Source: Brasilonema sp. UFV-L1 (GTDB lineage: Bacteria > Cyanobacteriota > Cyanobacteriia > Cyanobacteriales > Nostocaceae). Taken from it: a stretch of DNA of 64,000 nucleotides. The notes below the pieces were generated by a model, which was given only the letters and a program-made list of their open reading frames with translations, made no database searches and was not told the DNA's origin. The stretch lies in contig NZ_QMEA01000047.1 in assembly GCF_012912105.1 (NCBI RefSeq), positions 17,346 to 81,345 on the forward strand. The letters run 5' to 3'. This document shows, piece after piece, positions 1-7,949 of the stretch (positions are counted from its first letter, which is position 1; each line of letters starts with the position of its first letter). The position numbers and the translations under genes were made by a program.

Positions 1-3000
1 AGTTCATTCACCTGCTTAGAACTTGCTCCGGTGAGAGTGACTTCAAGTTTTGGTTTGCCGCTATCAGAAATGCCTTCTAACTGGAAGATATTGTTAGACG
101 CTAGTTTCAGGGTAGGAGCAGCTTTGCTGCCACCAGGAGTGTTAACAGTATCAATGCTAATTGCAGCAGTGTCAGTTGCACTGCTAAAGGCAGTTGCGCC
201 ACCATTAACGGTTGTATCTGCAAGACTACCGTTAGTACCAGTGCTTTGGTCCCACGCACGGAAAGTCAAAACATTGTTGATGTTGCCATTAAAGTTGGCG
301 TTGGGTTGGAAGTAAATCCGGGTGTTGGGATTAGCTGCCAAGAGGCGAGCATTGGCATTGGATACAGATCCCAAGGATGTCCAGTTATTGCCGTTGTCAG
401 TGCTGTAGAAGAAGGTGCCATTGGTAGTATCAGCATTTGTGATGGCAATACCTGTGAGTGCATCTTTATCTGAGTCAATAACGTTACCTCCAAGACTGAC
501 TAAGGAGGAAACAAGGGTACCAACTGCCCCTACTGGTGTACCTGCATCTTTTTTAATTGCAGTTAAGGTGACGTCAGTATCACGGAGAGTAGGAGCATTG
601 TTGACAATACCAACGCTAATTGCAGCAGTGTCAGTCGCACTACTAAAAGCAGTTGCGCCACCGTTGACGGTAGTGTCCGTAGTGCTGCCGTTGCTACCAC
701 TGGTTTGGTCCCATGCACGGAAGGTCAAAGCATCGCTGATGATGCCATTAAAGTTGGCGTTGGGCTGGAAGTAAATCCGGGTGTTTGCATCAGCTGCCAA
801 TAGACGGGCGTTAGTGTCGGATACAGAACCCAAAGCTGCCCAATTACTACCGTTGTCGGTACTGTAGAAGAAAGTGCCGTTGGTAATCTCAGCATTTGTG
901 ATGGCAATACCTGTCAGGGGATTGCTGTCTGGGTCGGTGACGTTACCATTAGTACCCAAACTTACCAACGAAGAAACAAGCGTACCAACTGCCCCTATGG
1001 GTGTACCTGCATTTTTGTCAATAGCAGTTAAAGTGACGTTGGTATCACGGAGGATAGGAGCATCATTGACGGCATCAATGGTAATTGCAAGAGTGTCAGT
1101 CGCAATACTAAAAGCAGTAGTGCCACCGTTGAGGGTGGTGTTTGCAGTGCTGCCGTTAGTACCACTGGTTTGATCCCATGCACGGAAGGTCAGAGCATTG
1201 CTGATAGAGCCATTGAAGTTAGCGTTGGGCTGGAAGTAAATACGAGTGGTTGTATCAGCCGCTAGCACACGGGCGTTAGCGTCAGATACAGCTCCTAAAG
1301 CTGTCCAGGTACTGCCATCGTCGGTACTGTAGAACCAACTGCCGTTGGTAGTGTTAGCGTTTGTGATGGCAATACCTGTAAGTGCATTATTTGTAAGTGG
1401 ATCGTTGTCTGGGTCGGTGACGTTAACACCAAGGCTAACTAACGAAGAAACAAGGGTACCAACTGCTCCTGTGGGTGGACCTGGATCTTCAACTATATTC
1501 AGGAAGAGGTTGGTATCACTGAGGATAGGAGCATCATTGACGGCGTTGATAGTAATTGTGCTAGTGTTAATCCCAGTACTAAAGGCAGTCGTGTCACCGT
1601 TGAGGGTGGTATCTGCGGTGCTGCCGTTGGTACCACTGGTTTGGTCCCATGCACGGAAAGTCAGAGCATTATCAATGGTGCCATTAAAGTTGACGTTGGG
1701 CTGGAAGTAAATCCGGGTACTTGCATTAGCCGCCAGTAGGCGAGCATTGGTATCAGATAAAATTCCTACAGGTATCCAGCTGCTGCCGTTGTTGGTGCTG
1801 TAGAACCAATTGCCGTTGATATTGTCAACATTTGTGATCGCAATACCTGTGAGTGCATTGCTGTCGGGGTCGGTGACGTTATCACCAAGACGGACTAAGG
1901 AGGAAACAAGGGTACCAACTGCTCCTACGGGTGTACCTAGATTTTCGTTAATCGCAGTTAGGGTGATATTACCTTCACGCAGAGTAGGAGCATCATTGAC
2001 AGAATTGATGGTAATTGCGGCAGTGCCAGTTGTACTGCTAAAGGCAGTTGTACCACCACTAATGGTGGTGTTCGCAATGCCTGCGTTGGTACCACTACTT
2101 TGGTCCCACGCACGGAAAGTCAGAGCATTGTTGATGGTGCCATTAAAGTTGGCTTTGGGCTGGAAGTAAATGCGAGTCACTTCATCAGCCGCCAATAAGC
2201 GAGCGTTTGTATTAGATACCAACTCTAAAGCTTCCCAGGTGTTGCCATCGTCAGTGCTGTAGAAGAAGCTACCGTTGGTAGTGTCTGCATTTGTGATGGC
2301 AATACCTGTAAGTTCACTGCTGTCTGGATCGATGACGTTATCACCAAGACGCACTAACGAGGAAATAAGGGTACCAACTGCTCCTGTGGGTGTATCTGCG
2401 TCTTCGTTAATCGCAGTTAGACTGACGTTGGTGTTTTTTAGAGTAGGAGCATCATTAACGGCATTGACGGTAATTGCAGCAGTGTCAGTCTCAGCACTAA
2501 AGGCAGTTGCGCCACCGTTAGCGCTTGCATCCCCAGTGCTACCGTTAGTACCAGTGGTTTGGTCCCAGGCACGGAAGGTCAGAGCATCGATAATAGAACT
2601 AGAACTACTGAAGTTGAGATTGGGCTGGAAGTAAACGCGGGTGCTTGCATCAGCCGCCAAGAGGCGCGCGTTGCTATCGGATACAGATCCTAAGGATGCC
2701 CAGTTGCTGCCATTGTTGATGGTGTAAAACCAATTGCCGTTGATAGTGTCAGCATTTGTGATGGCAATACCTGTGAGTGCGTCGCGATCAGAGTCAATAA
2801 CGTTACCACCAAGAGTCACTAAGGAGAAAACTGGGGTACCAACTGCTCCTGTGGGTGTACCTGCATTTTCGTTAACGGCACTCAGGATGACGTCAGTATC
2901 ATTAAGGATAGGAGCATTATTGAGCACAGATGGATACGCTGCCATAACCTCAGAAGGGAATGCCAGTGGTTGATTAGAAATGTTGCCAATGTTGACTTCT

Positions 3001-3446
3001 AGGTTCCAATCACCCCCCAAAATAGCATTACCAGTGAGGTTGGCGGAGGCAGCAACATTTGCTTTCGTCAGTTTGTGTAGTTTGGTGATGAATTCTACCC
3101 CAGCATCACCTGCAGCGACATTGCAACCGTAGATGAGAAGGGAGGGAACTTGAGAGAACCGAGGGTGAGAATCTGGAGAGAACCAATGCTTGAGTTGGTT
3201 AGTGTAGAGTTCTAGGCTGTTGAGGCTGAGTTCACTATTACCTAAGTAAAGCGTTCCCGAAGAGCCGTGAGAAACTATGTGGACATTTTCCACTCCACGG
3301 TATTGAGATAGTACCTGGGTAATTTGTATGACTCCATCTTGCTCGGGGTCAAGAACAATAGTCTTGATATCTGCTACAACACTTTTCAGTAAAATTTCGT
3401 ACTGGTTGACAGATGGATCAACGAAAAGAATGCTTGTAATCTTCAT
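1..3446 (-). CDS. DUF4347 domain-containing giant repeat protein (3' end outside window)
   Basis: Reading the minus strand from the ATG at 3446 gives about 1148 open codons with no stop before the window edge, so the C-terminus is missing. Residues 1 to about 165 match the DUF4347 domain that heads many large cyanobacterial surface or secreted proteins (start MKITSILFVDPSVNQYEIL). It contains an SHG motif with His60 and a YGCN motif with Cys108, spaced like the His/Cys dyad of clan CD (caspase/CHAT-like) peptidases; protease activity is inference. From about residue 177 six repeats of 153-157 residues follow, each with motifs TGAVGTLVSSL, DPDSDALTGIAITNAD, RIYFQPNANFNG and LTFRAWDQT, resembling cadherin/bacterial-Ig-like adhesin modules. 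There is no classical N-terminal signal peptide, as is usual for this family. Probable role: exported adhesin or matrix protein. No clear Shine-Dalgarno sequence is seen before the ATG. Confidence 0.85.
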   Translation of the reverse strand, partial: MKITSILFVDPSVNQYEILLKSVVADIKTIVLDPEQDGVIQITQVLSQYRGVENVHIVSHGSSGTLYLGNSELSLNSLELYTNQLKHWFSPDSHPRFSQVPSLLIYGCNVAAGDAGVEFITKLHKLTKANVAASANLTGNAILGGDWNLEVNIGNISNQPLAFPSEVMAAYPSVLNNAPILNDTDVILSAVNENAGTPTGAVGTPVFSLVTLGGNVIDSDRDALTGIAITNADTINGNWFYTINNGSNWASLGSVSDSNARLLAADASTRVYFQPNLNFSSSSSIIDALTFRAWDQTTGTNGSTGDASANGGATAFSAETDTAAITVNAVNDAPTLKNTNVSLTAINEDADTPTGAVGTLISSLVRLGDNVIDPDSSELTGIAITNADTTNGSFFYSTDDGNTWEALELVSNTNARLLAADEVTRIYFQPKANFNGTINNALTFRAWDQSSGTNAGIANTTISGGTTAFSSTTGTAAITINSVNDAPTLREGNITLTAINENLGTPVGAVGTLVSSLVRLGDNVTDPDSNALTGIAITNVDNINGNWFYSTNNGSSWIPVGILSDTNARLLAANASTRIYFQPNVNFNGTIDNALTFRAWDQTSGTNGSTADTTLNGDTTAFSTGINTSTITINAVNDAPILSDTNLFLNIVEDPGPPTGAVGTLVSSLVSLGVNVTDPDNDPLTNNALTGIAITNANTTNGSWFYSTDDGSTWTALGAVSDANARVLAADTTTRIYFQPNANFNGSISNALTFRAWDQTSGTNGSTANTTLNGGTTAFSIATDTLAITIDAVNDAPILRDTNVTLTAIDKNAGTPIGAVGTLVSSLVSLGTNGNVTDPDSNPLTGIAITNAEITNGTFFYSTDNGSNWAALGSVSDTNARLLAADANTRIYFQPNANFNGIISDALTFRAWDQTSGSNGSTTDTTVNGGATAFSSATDTAAISVGIVNNAPTLRDTDVTLTAIKKDAGTPVGAVGTLVSSLVSLGGNVIDSDKDALTGIAITNADTTNGTFFYSTDNGNNWTSLGSVSNANARLLAANPNTRIYFQPNANFNGNINNVLTFRAWDQSTGTNGSLADTTVNGGATAFSSATDTAAISIDTVNTPGGSKAAPTLKLASNNIFQLEGISDSGKPKLEVTLTGASSKQVNE
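110..2920 (-). repeat. Six in-frame tandem repeats of about 465 bp
   Basis: The sequence for the FRAWDQ motif recurs near 245, 704, 1169, 1640, 2100 and 2559. Spacings of 459-471 bp are all multiples of three, so the units stay in frame. Units are very similar at the DNA level, indicating recent expansion or homogenisation. This is coding repeat structure of the DUF4347 protein, not a CRISPR or satellite. Confidence 0.9.
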
Positions 3447-4162
3447 TTGATGGCTTATATAACAATATAACGTTTTAAAACTGATGACTAACCGTTCATT
3501 AATAGGAAACTAAAGGATGTAGAGAGTTCTAAGTATTTGTCAATCTTTCTAAAGTAGCCACTAGTACCGCTCCCAAGTCAGTCAAAATGGACCGGAGGCT
3601 GCGCGGTGAAGCAGCGCTGCGGGAGGGTTTCCCTCCGCAGGCGACTGTGAACCCGAAGGGCGCAGGCGCAGCTGCGTCCCGCTGCGCTAACAAAATGCTC
3701 ATGATGTAAGCTTTTCGTTGATTTTGTAGACAAGGGAGCGGCTTCGGGCAGGGTATGGGTGCTTTATTTTGGCCACAGTGTACTAGCCATGAGAATTTCG
3801 ATTGGCAACACTAAGTTAATACTCTGTGTCTAGGTATTTTTATTGCTTTGTCTTTTTATACAAAGTTGGTAGAAGCACTCAAACCAAAATTTGTTAATAC
3901 CTGTTCAACACTACTTTGCTGACTTTCGTGTTTCCGTATAAATCATCAGTATTTTCAAAACTTTTATACTAATATTTAGTTCTAATGAAGCTGTAAAAAT
4001 TTTGGTAAAAGTATTTTTCTTTTAGTGTATAGTTGACAAAATTTACTCAAAATATGGGCAATAGACAAGTATCGTATTGGACTCAAACCAGTTATTTGTC
4101 ATATTTGGGTTGATGAATTAGCAGTACCGATGACAAATATTATTTTCTGGAAGTTTCTTAAT
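3447..4162. other. Gene-free stretch with a GC-rich dispersed repeat
   Basis: No credible gene is seen. A GC-rich block at about 3591-3691 carries the motif GGGAGGGTTTCCCTCCGCAG, itself palindromic at its centre, and continues with CGCAGGCGCAGCTGCGTCCC. A related core occurs in the opposite orientation near 24709-24750, so this is a dispersed intergenic repeat. The remainder is AT-rich and holds nothing recognisable. Confidence 0.6.
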
Positions 4163-4978
4163 ATTTAGCACATACGCTGCATCCACATCTAAGTGAAGAT
4201 GGTCAAGCAGGATTTGATTTTCTGGGACACCATATTCAGCATAAAAAAGTGGGTAAATACCGAGAAAATAAAAATAGTTCTGGTACCCGTCTTGGTTTCA
4301 TTACTCTCATTACCCCTTCAAAAAAGGCGATTGATGCTCACAAAAAAGATATGAAAAGCATCATCACAAAATGCAAGTCTCGTTCCCAAGCGGAACTAAT
4401 TAAAGACCTTAACCCTATTATTAGGGGATGGGCTGCATATTATAGAGTCTCAGACGCCGGAACTGCTGGGGATTTTGCCCGGTTAGATAGAATAACCTAT
4501 CTTCGATTGAGAAGATGGGCTAAAAGACAAACTGGAAGCATTAATCAGGGTCATCAAAAATATTGGCATACCATAGGCGACAACCATTGGGTATTCACCA
4601 CTAGACCGGATAGTAATGGATTAAAGTTACTATCACATATCGAATTTCACAAAGCGTGTTAACGACTATGTCAAGGTTAGAGGTGATAAAAGTCCTTATG
4701 ATGGTGACACTATCTACTGGAGTTTAAGGTTAAGCAATCATCCCGATTTACCTACTACTAAAAGGAACCTACTTAAGCAACAAAAAGGTAAGTGTCTGGG
4801 ATGTGGCTTAAATTTTCTTGAAGGTGATTTGTTGGAGATTGACCACATCAAACCCCTAAGTTGTGGAGGTAAAAAGGAATGGAACAATCTTCAATTACTG
4901 CACCGTCATTGCCACGATGTCAAAACTACTACTGATGGTAGTCAGAAGTCCCGTAATGACAATAGGGAATCACATTGA
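4163..4978 (+). pseudogene. Group II intron reverse transcriptase/maturase, C-terminal remnant, frameshifted
   Basis: The open frame resumes around 4163 with AHTLHPHLSEDGQAGFDFLG, the end of the reverse transcriptase region of cyanobacterial group II intron proteins. It continues through the maturase (X/GIIM) domain (LNPIIRGWAAYYR, then LRRWAKRQ) to a stop at 4662. Homology then continues in another frame from about 4640 to the TGA at 4978. This part has VRGDKSPYDGDTIYW and an HNH endonuclease domain with CLGCG, EIDHIKPLSCGG and LLHRHCHD. The RT palm is absent and there is a frameshift near 4635-4650, so the element cannot be mobile by itself. A GTG at 4249 gives the longest intact piece (137 residues), but it is not a natural start. 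Confidence 0.85.
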
Positions 4979-5057
4979 GTAGCCGTGTGAAGGGACAACT
5001 TTCATGCACGGTTTCGGATGGGAGGGGTGGAACAGTAATGTTCCCCTCGACCCTAAC
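4979..5057 (+). ncRNA. Group II intron domains V-VI and 3' end
   Basis: Directly after the maturase stop comes GTAGCCGTGTGAAGGGACAA, then a CATGCACGGTTTCGG strand. This is the usual group II domain V pattern (AGCCGTGTG pairing with the CACGGT strand). A GGAACAGTAATGTTCC hairpin resembling domain VI follows, and a CCCTAAC end. The 5' half of the intron is missing, so this is a 5'-truncated copy and the 3' boundary is approximate. Confidence 0.65.
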
Positions 5058-5193
5058 AATGGGACACCTTGTAAAGTAAAGAAAGCACTAATTTAATTAC
5101 GTAAGAATCAAAATATATGTAATAAATCTACACACTTAGATTGATGTAGCTGGGAGAAGTATAGAATGTTAATTTCCTAAAAATTATCAAACT

Positions 5194-5724
5194 ATGCAAT
5201 TTCAGCAGAAAAATAAATTAGCAAGATTGATTCTGACAATTTCTCTTTACTGTTTACCCTTATTAGCTTGTAACCAGCCACAACCAATCATTCCAAACAA
5301 TCAAACACCAAAAGCCACAGAAACCCCAGCAATCCCTACAGCGAAACCTCTATCTCTACAAACATCATTACCACCAGATAAAAATTATTTTCTCGATAAT
5401 CAAATCTGGGGCAACCCTGGAGATAAACAAAATTTAATTCAAGCCATTGACAATAGTTTAAATTATCTAAAAACTTCAGAAGCCAAAACAGCTTATGAGA
5501 ACTATACTCCTCCCGAAATTACCAAGAAAAGAGTAGAAAAAAGCCTGAAAATATTTCGAGAATTAGTCAGTAATTCCCAAAATTCCCAAGAATTACAAGC
5601 CAGTGTCAACAAAGAATTTGTCTTTTACAAATCTATTGGTACCGATAACCAAGGAACTATTGTTTTCACAGGTAGGGGTGTGACTGAGAAGGTAAAACTT
5701 CCCAGCGTTCGTTCCCAGGCTTAG
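5194..5724 (+). pseudogene. mltA: Truncated MltA-like lytic murein transglycosylase lipoprotein
   Basis: The product begins with a lipoprotein signal peptide (hydrophobic run ending LPLLAC, lipid-modified Cys26). A Pro/Thr-rich linker follows, then the N-terminal part of the cyanobacterial MltA family (NQIWGNPGDKQNLIQAIDNS, KEFVFYKSIG, TIVFTG). MltA proteins continue after FTG with the YYEP-type segment and the catalytic domain. Here homology stops at FTG near 5672, and the last residues are read from a dispersed palindrome at 5710-5734. The frame ends after 176 residues, roughly half the family's length, without the catalytic Asp region. MltA would cleave peptidoglycan in the periplasm; this copy should be inactive. 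No 3' remainder is seen downstream. It sits 137 bp after the intron remnant. Confidence 0.75.
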
Positions 5725-5734
5725 CCTGGGAACG
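5710..5734. repeat. Perfect palindrome, dispersed cyanobacterial repeat
   Basis: Two 12-base arms, CGTTCCCAGGCT and AGCCTGGGAACG, surround a single T. It forms the 3' end of the truncated mltA reading frame. This hairpin type is common between genes of Nostocales. Confidence 0.85.
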
Positions 5735-5778
5735 AGAAATTGAGCCTCTGGTTCTTAGTCAAGCAATAAATCAAACTA

Positions 5779-5962
5779 TAGCAATCCTATTTGATTTGTG
5801 AGAATTGAAAGCCACAGATTCCCGAGCGAGCAATTGTCAATTATCAGTTATCAATTATCAAATCGATAATTGATAACTGTTCATTGTTCATTGTTCGTTG
5901 ATTCCTGACAAATTTTACGAAGTCGGGAATCAAGTTTGCTCACGAATTATTTAGGATTGCTA
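5779..5962. mobile_element. MITE with terminal inverted repeats and TA flanks
   Basis: The left end TA-GCAATCCTA and the right end TAGGATTGC-TA are inverted copies, with weaker matching further in (TTTGTGAG against CTCACGAA). The element is about 180 bp, has no reading frame, and is flanked on both sides by TA as expected for IS630/Tc1-mariner-type target duplication. Its centre carries TTATCA/TGATAA hairpin repeats also seen near 13876. It needs a transposase supplied elsewhere. Confidence 0.65.
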
Positions 5963-6014
5963 TGTAGATCACACAAAGAAGAAATCTGTGTATATTTGTG
6001 GTTGAATCTATGTT

Positions 6015-6470
6015 TTAATATGGCATTAAGCTATCTACTCTCCCCAACACTGCCATATCTTCTTCATCTAACTCCACTGGCGTACCACTACGAATTAATT
6101 CCGCAAAATCTTCATTAGGAACCATAATAGTCAGCGTATATAAGCGACCATAACCTATATTTTCAATCAAATGAGTGCCAGTGGGAGGAACTAACAAACT
6201 ATCTCCTGCTCTAATTCGGACTCTTTTGCCATCACAACTAGCGATTCCTTCTCCTTTGAGGACAAAAAACATTTCCACCGCCCATTGATGACGATTAGGC
6301 GGTGTTTTGCCACCAACATCAAAAATTTCTACGCAACAAGTCAAAGAAGTATTCGCACTTGCTGTGTCGAAGATGATTGCTAAGCGATTTGAGTCATGGG
6401 GAGTGATGCGATATGCTTGGTAATCTTTGGGAGATTTGACAACAGGAATAACACAACTAGCGACGGACAT
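6015..6470 (-). CDS. Cupin domain protein
   Basis: This 151-residue protein has a single cupin barrel. The first metal-binding motif region is represented by NRHQWAVEMFFVLKGEG and the second by RAGDSLLVPPTGTHLIENIG, which keeps the typical PPTGTHL strand. No signal peptide or membrane segment is seen. It lies on the same strand as, and downstream of, the isochorismatase-type hydrolase at 7090-7872, with about 620 bp between them containing a hydrolase remnant. It may once have belonged to the same operon. A role as a small-molecule dioxygenase or ligand-binding regulator of the neighbouring catabolic pathway is inference; the substrate is unknown. Confidence 0.75.
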   Translation of the reverse strand: MSVASCVIPVVKSPKDYQAYRITPHDSNRLAIIFDTASANTSLTCCVEIFDVGGKTPPNRHQWAVEMFFVLKGEGIASCDGKRVRIRAGDSLLVPPTGTHLIENIGYGRLYTLTIMVPNEDFAELIRSGTPVELDEEDMAVLGRVDSLMPY

Positions 6471-6851
6471 GATTCATCTCCTTTATATTTATCAAAGGGT
6501 ATATGACAACTTGAGTTTTGAGTTTTAATATGTCATTAATTTCGTCTATCTTGTGTAGTTCAATACTAACTAACAAAATAACTATTCAACTCTTTCAACA
6601 GTCAAATTTATGAAAATTAAACAACAGATGAATTATAGATGCATGCAGAGAAATTATCTGTCCCTACCCTCCGGGCGTCTATGCTTCCCCTTCGCATCGC
6701 CAGCGGGCTATGTCTAGAGGACATGCTATGCGCTTCGGTTCACGGAGGGTAAGGTTAATCGATATACATCTGTCGGTGATTCTAAACACCCATTCATCAT
6801 ACTTTTGTAAGAAGTCTATTCAAGACTTAGCACTTATAACTCAACACTTTG
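6471..6851. other. Gene-free stretch with an inverted-repeat element
   Basis: No gene is seen. TACCCTCCG at 6665-6673 and CGGAGGGTA at 6743-6751 form a perfect 9-bp inverted repeat around a GC-rich core. This resembles the folded intergenic repeats found elsewhere in the window. Confidence 0.55.
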
Positions 6852-6960
6852 TTAAAGTGCTGTTACAGTTGTTTGTAAATCAGTAACAAAGCTAAAGCAC
6901 TGGTTGAGGTTGTAAAGTGTCGCTAACCAACAATACTCAACAAAAGTTGTGGCGCAAGGA
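6852..6960 (-). pseudogene. C-terminal remnant of a second isochorismatase-type hydrolase
   Basis: Read on the minus strand, this gives VEYCWLATLYNLNQCFSFVT followed by about ten residues and a stop at 6852-6854. It aligns closely with the last ~35 residues of the intact hydrolase at 7090-7872 (EYCWLATLYNVKQCFGFVSD). The similarity fades upstream of about 6960-6990. The fragment is therefore the tail of a tandem paralogue that has otherwise been deleted or has decayed. Confidence 0.8.
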
Positions 6961-7089
6961 ATCACACAACCAGTCATGTACATAATTTATTTCCTTGATG
7001 GTTATCTGGGTTGTAAAAAGTCCTAAGTTTTGAAGTGGTGTTCATATCTGTATGGTTATATGGTCAAATAGAAAAAGCCCAATCACTAT

Positions 7090-7872
7090 TCAACGCTCAA
7101 CGCTTTGTTGAAGTGCGCTTAAGATTGCTTGCGAATCACTCACAAAGCCAAAGCACTGCTTAACGTTGTAAAGTGTTGCTAACCAACAATACTCAGGAGA
7201 AGTTGTAGCAGTACAATCTTTGACTAAGATGCAGTCGTATCCTAAGAAGTTGGCATCTTGTAAGCTAGCCATTACACATTGATCTGCATTAACTCCTGCA
7301 AACAAGAGTGTCGTTGTGCCCAAGTTCCGCAAGATACTATCTAAAGGAGTATCCCAAAAACCACTCATACGGTATTTGTCCACACGAATATCTTGGGGTA
7401 ATTGTTCTAGTTCATCGACTACCGCCGCCGCCCAACTACCTGACATGAGTACCTTAGCACCATTACTAGGTAACGGATCACCTAATCCCACGCCTTCGCC
7501 TGTGGGGTTGTAGACGTGAAGCACATTGGCACTAATATTAAGTAAGTCGGGACGGTTTCCCCAATTCACCCAGATTACGGGTACACTCTTGTCCCGAAGT
7601 TGAGGTAATAAGATTTGTAAAGGTTGAATGGGTTGCCGTGCTTTTGTGATATCTACACCGATATGCGCTAACCAGCCATCAGAGTGGCAGAAGTCGTTTT
7701 GCATGTCAATGACGAGAATGGCAGTTTTTGCCAAGTCAAAGCGCAGAGTTTTAGTTTCTGTTGATAAGATAACCGGTTGTGGGATCTGGGGAGGACGAGT
7801 GATATCTGCAAACTTATCGTTTACAGCCCATGCATTTGGTGCAATTCCTAAATTCCGAAGAGGTATATTCAT
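7090..7872 (-). CDS. Isochorismatase-family cysteine hydrolase
   Basis: This 260-residue cytoplasmic protein has the isochorismatase-like hydrolase fold with the full catalytic triad: Asp56 in VIDMQND, Lys166 in VDKYRMSGFWDTPLDSILR and Cys199 in FAGVNADQCV. Family members hydrolyse amides and ureido compounds (nicotinamidase, N-carbamoylsarcosine amidase, biuret hydrolase, RutB). The N-terminal ~45 residues precede the core domain. It is divergently transcribed from the TrzA/AtzA-type amidohydrolase at 7950, with 77 bp between starts. A shared pathway for breakdown of a nitrogen heterocycle or ureide is a reasonable inference; the exact substrate cannot be read. A degenerate second copy of its tail lies downstream. 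Confidence 0.85.
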   Translation of the reverse strand: MNIPLRNLGIAPNAWAVNDKFADITRPPQIPQPVILSTETKTLRFDLAKTAILVIDMQNDFCHSDGWLAHIGVDITKARQPIQPLQILLPQLRDKSVPVIWVNWGNRPDLLNISANVLHVYNPTGEGVGLGDPLPSNGAKVLMSGSWAAAVVDELEQLPQDIRVDKYRMSGFWDTPLDSILRNLGTTTLLFAGVNADQCVMASLQDANFLGYDCILVKDCTATTSPEYCWLATLYNVKQCFGFVSDSQAILSALQQSVER

Positions 7873-7949
7873 ATTCCAAAACCCAACACCATTCCTTTTT
7901 TAGCTTGAAAATCTCCTAAAGGTGTCATTACTTAATCAAGGTTAAAATC

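Noticed and set aside
110..2920. Regular repeats of about 465 bp, possible CRISPR or satellite
   Set aside because: Units are in frame, coding, and far too long for CRISPR repeats; they are protein domains of the DUF4347 gene.
31..2973. Plus-strand open frames of 80-120 codons in the left 3 kb
   Set aside because: They repeat with the 465-bp period and are antisense shadows of the minus-strand repeat protein.
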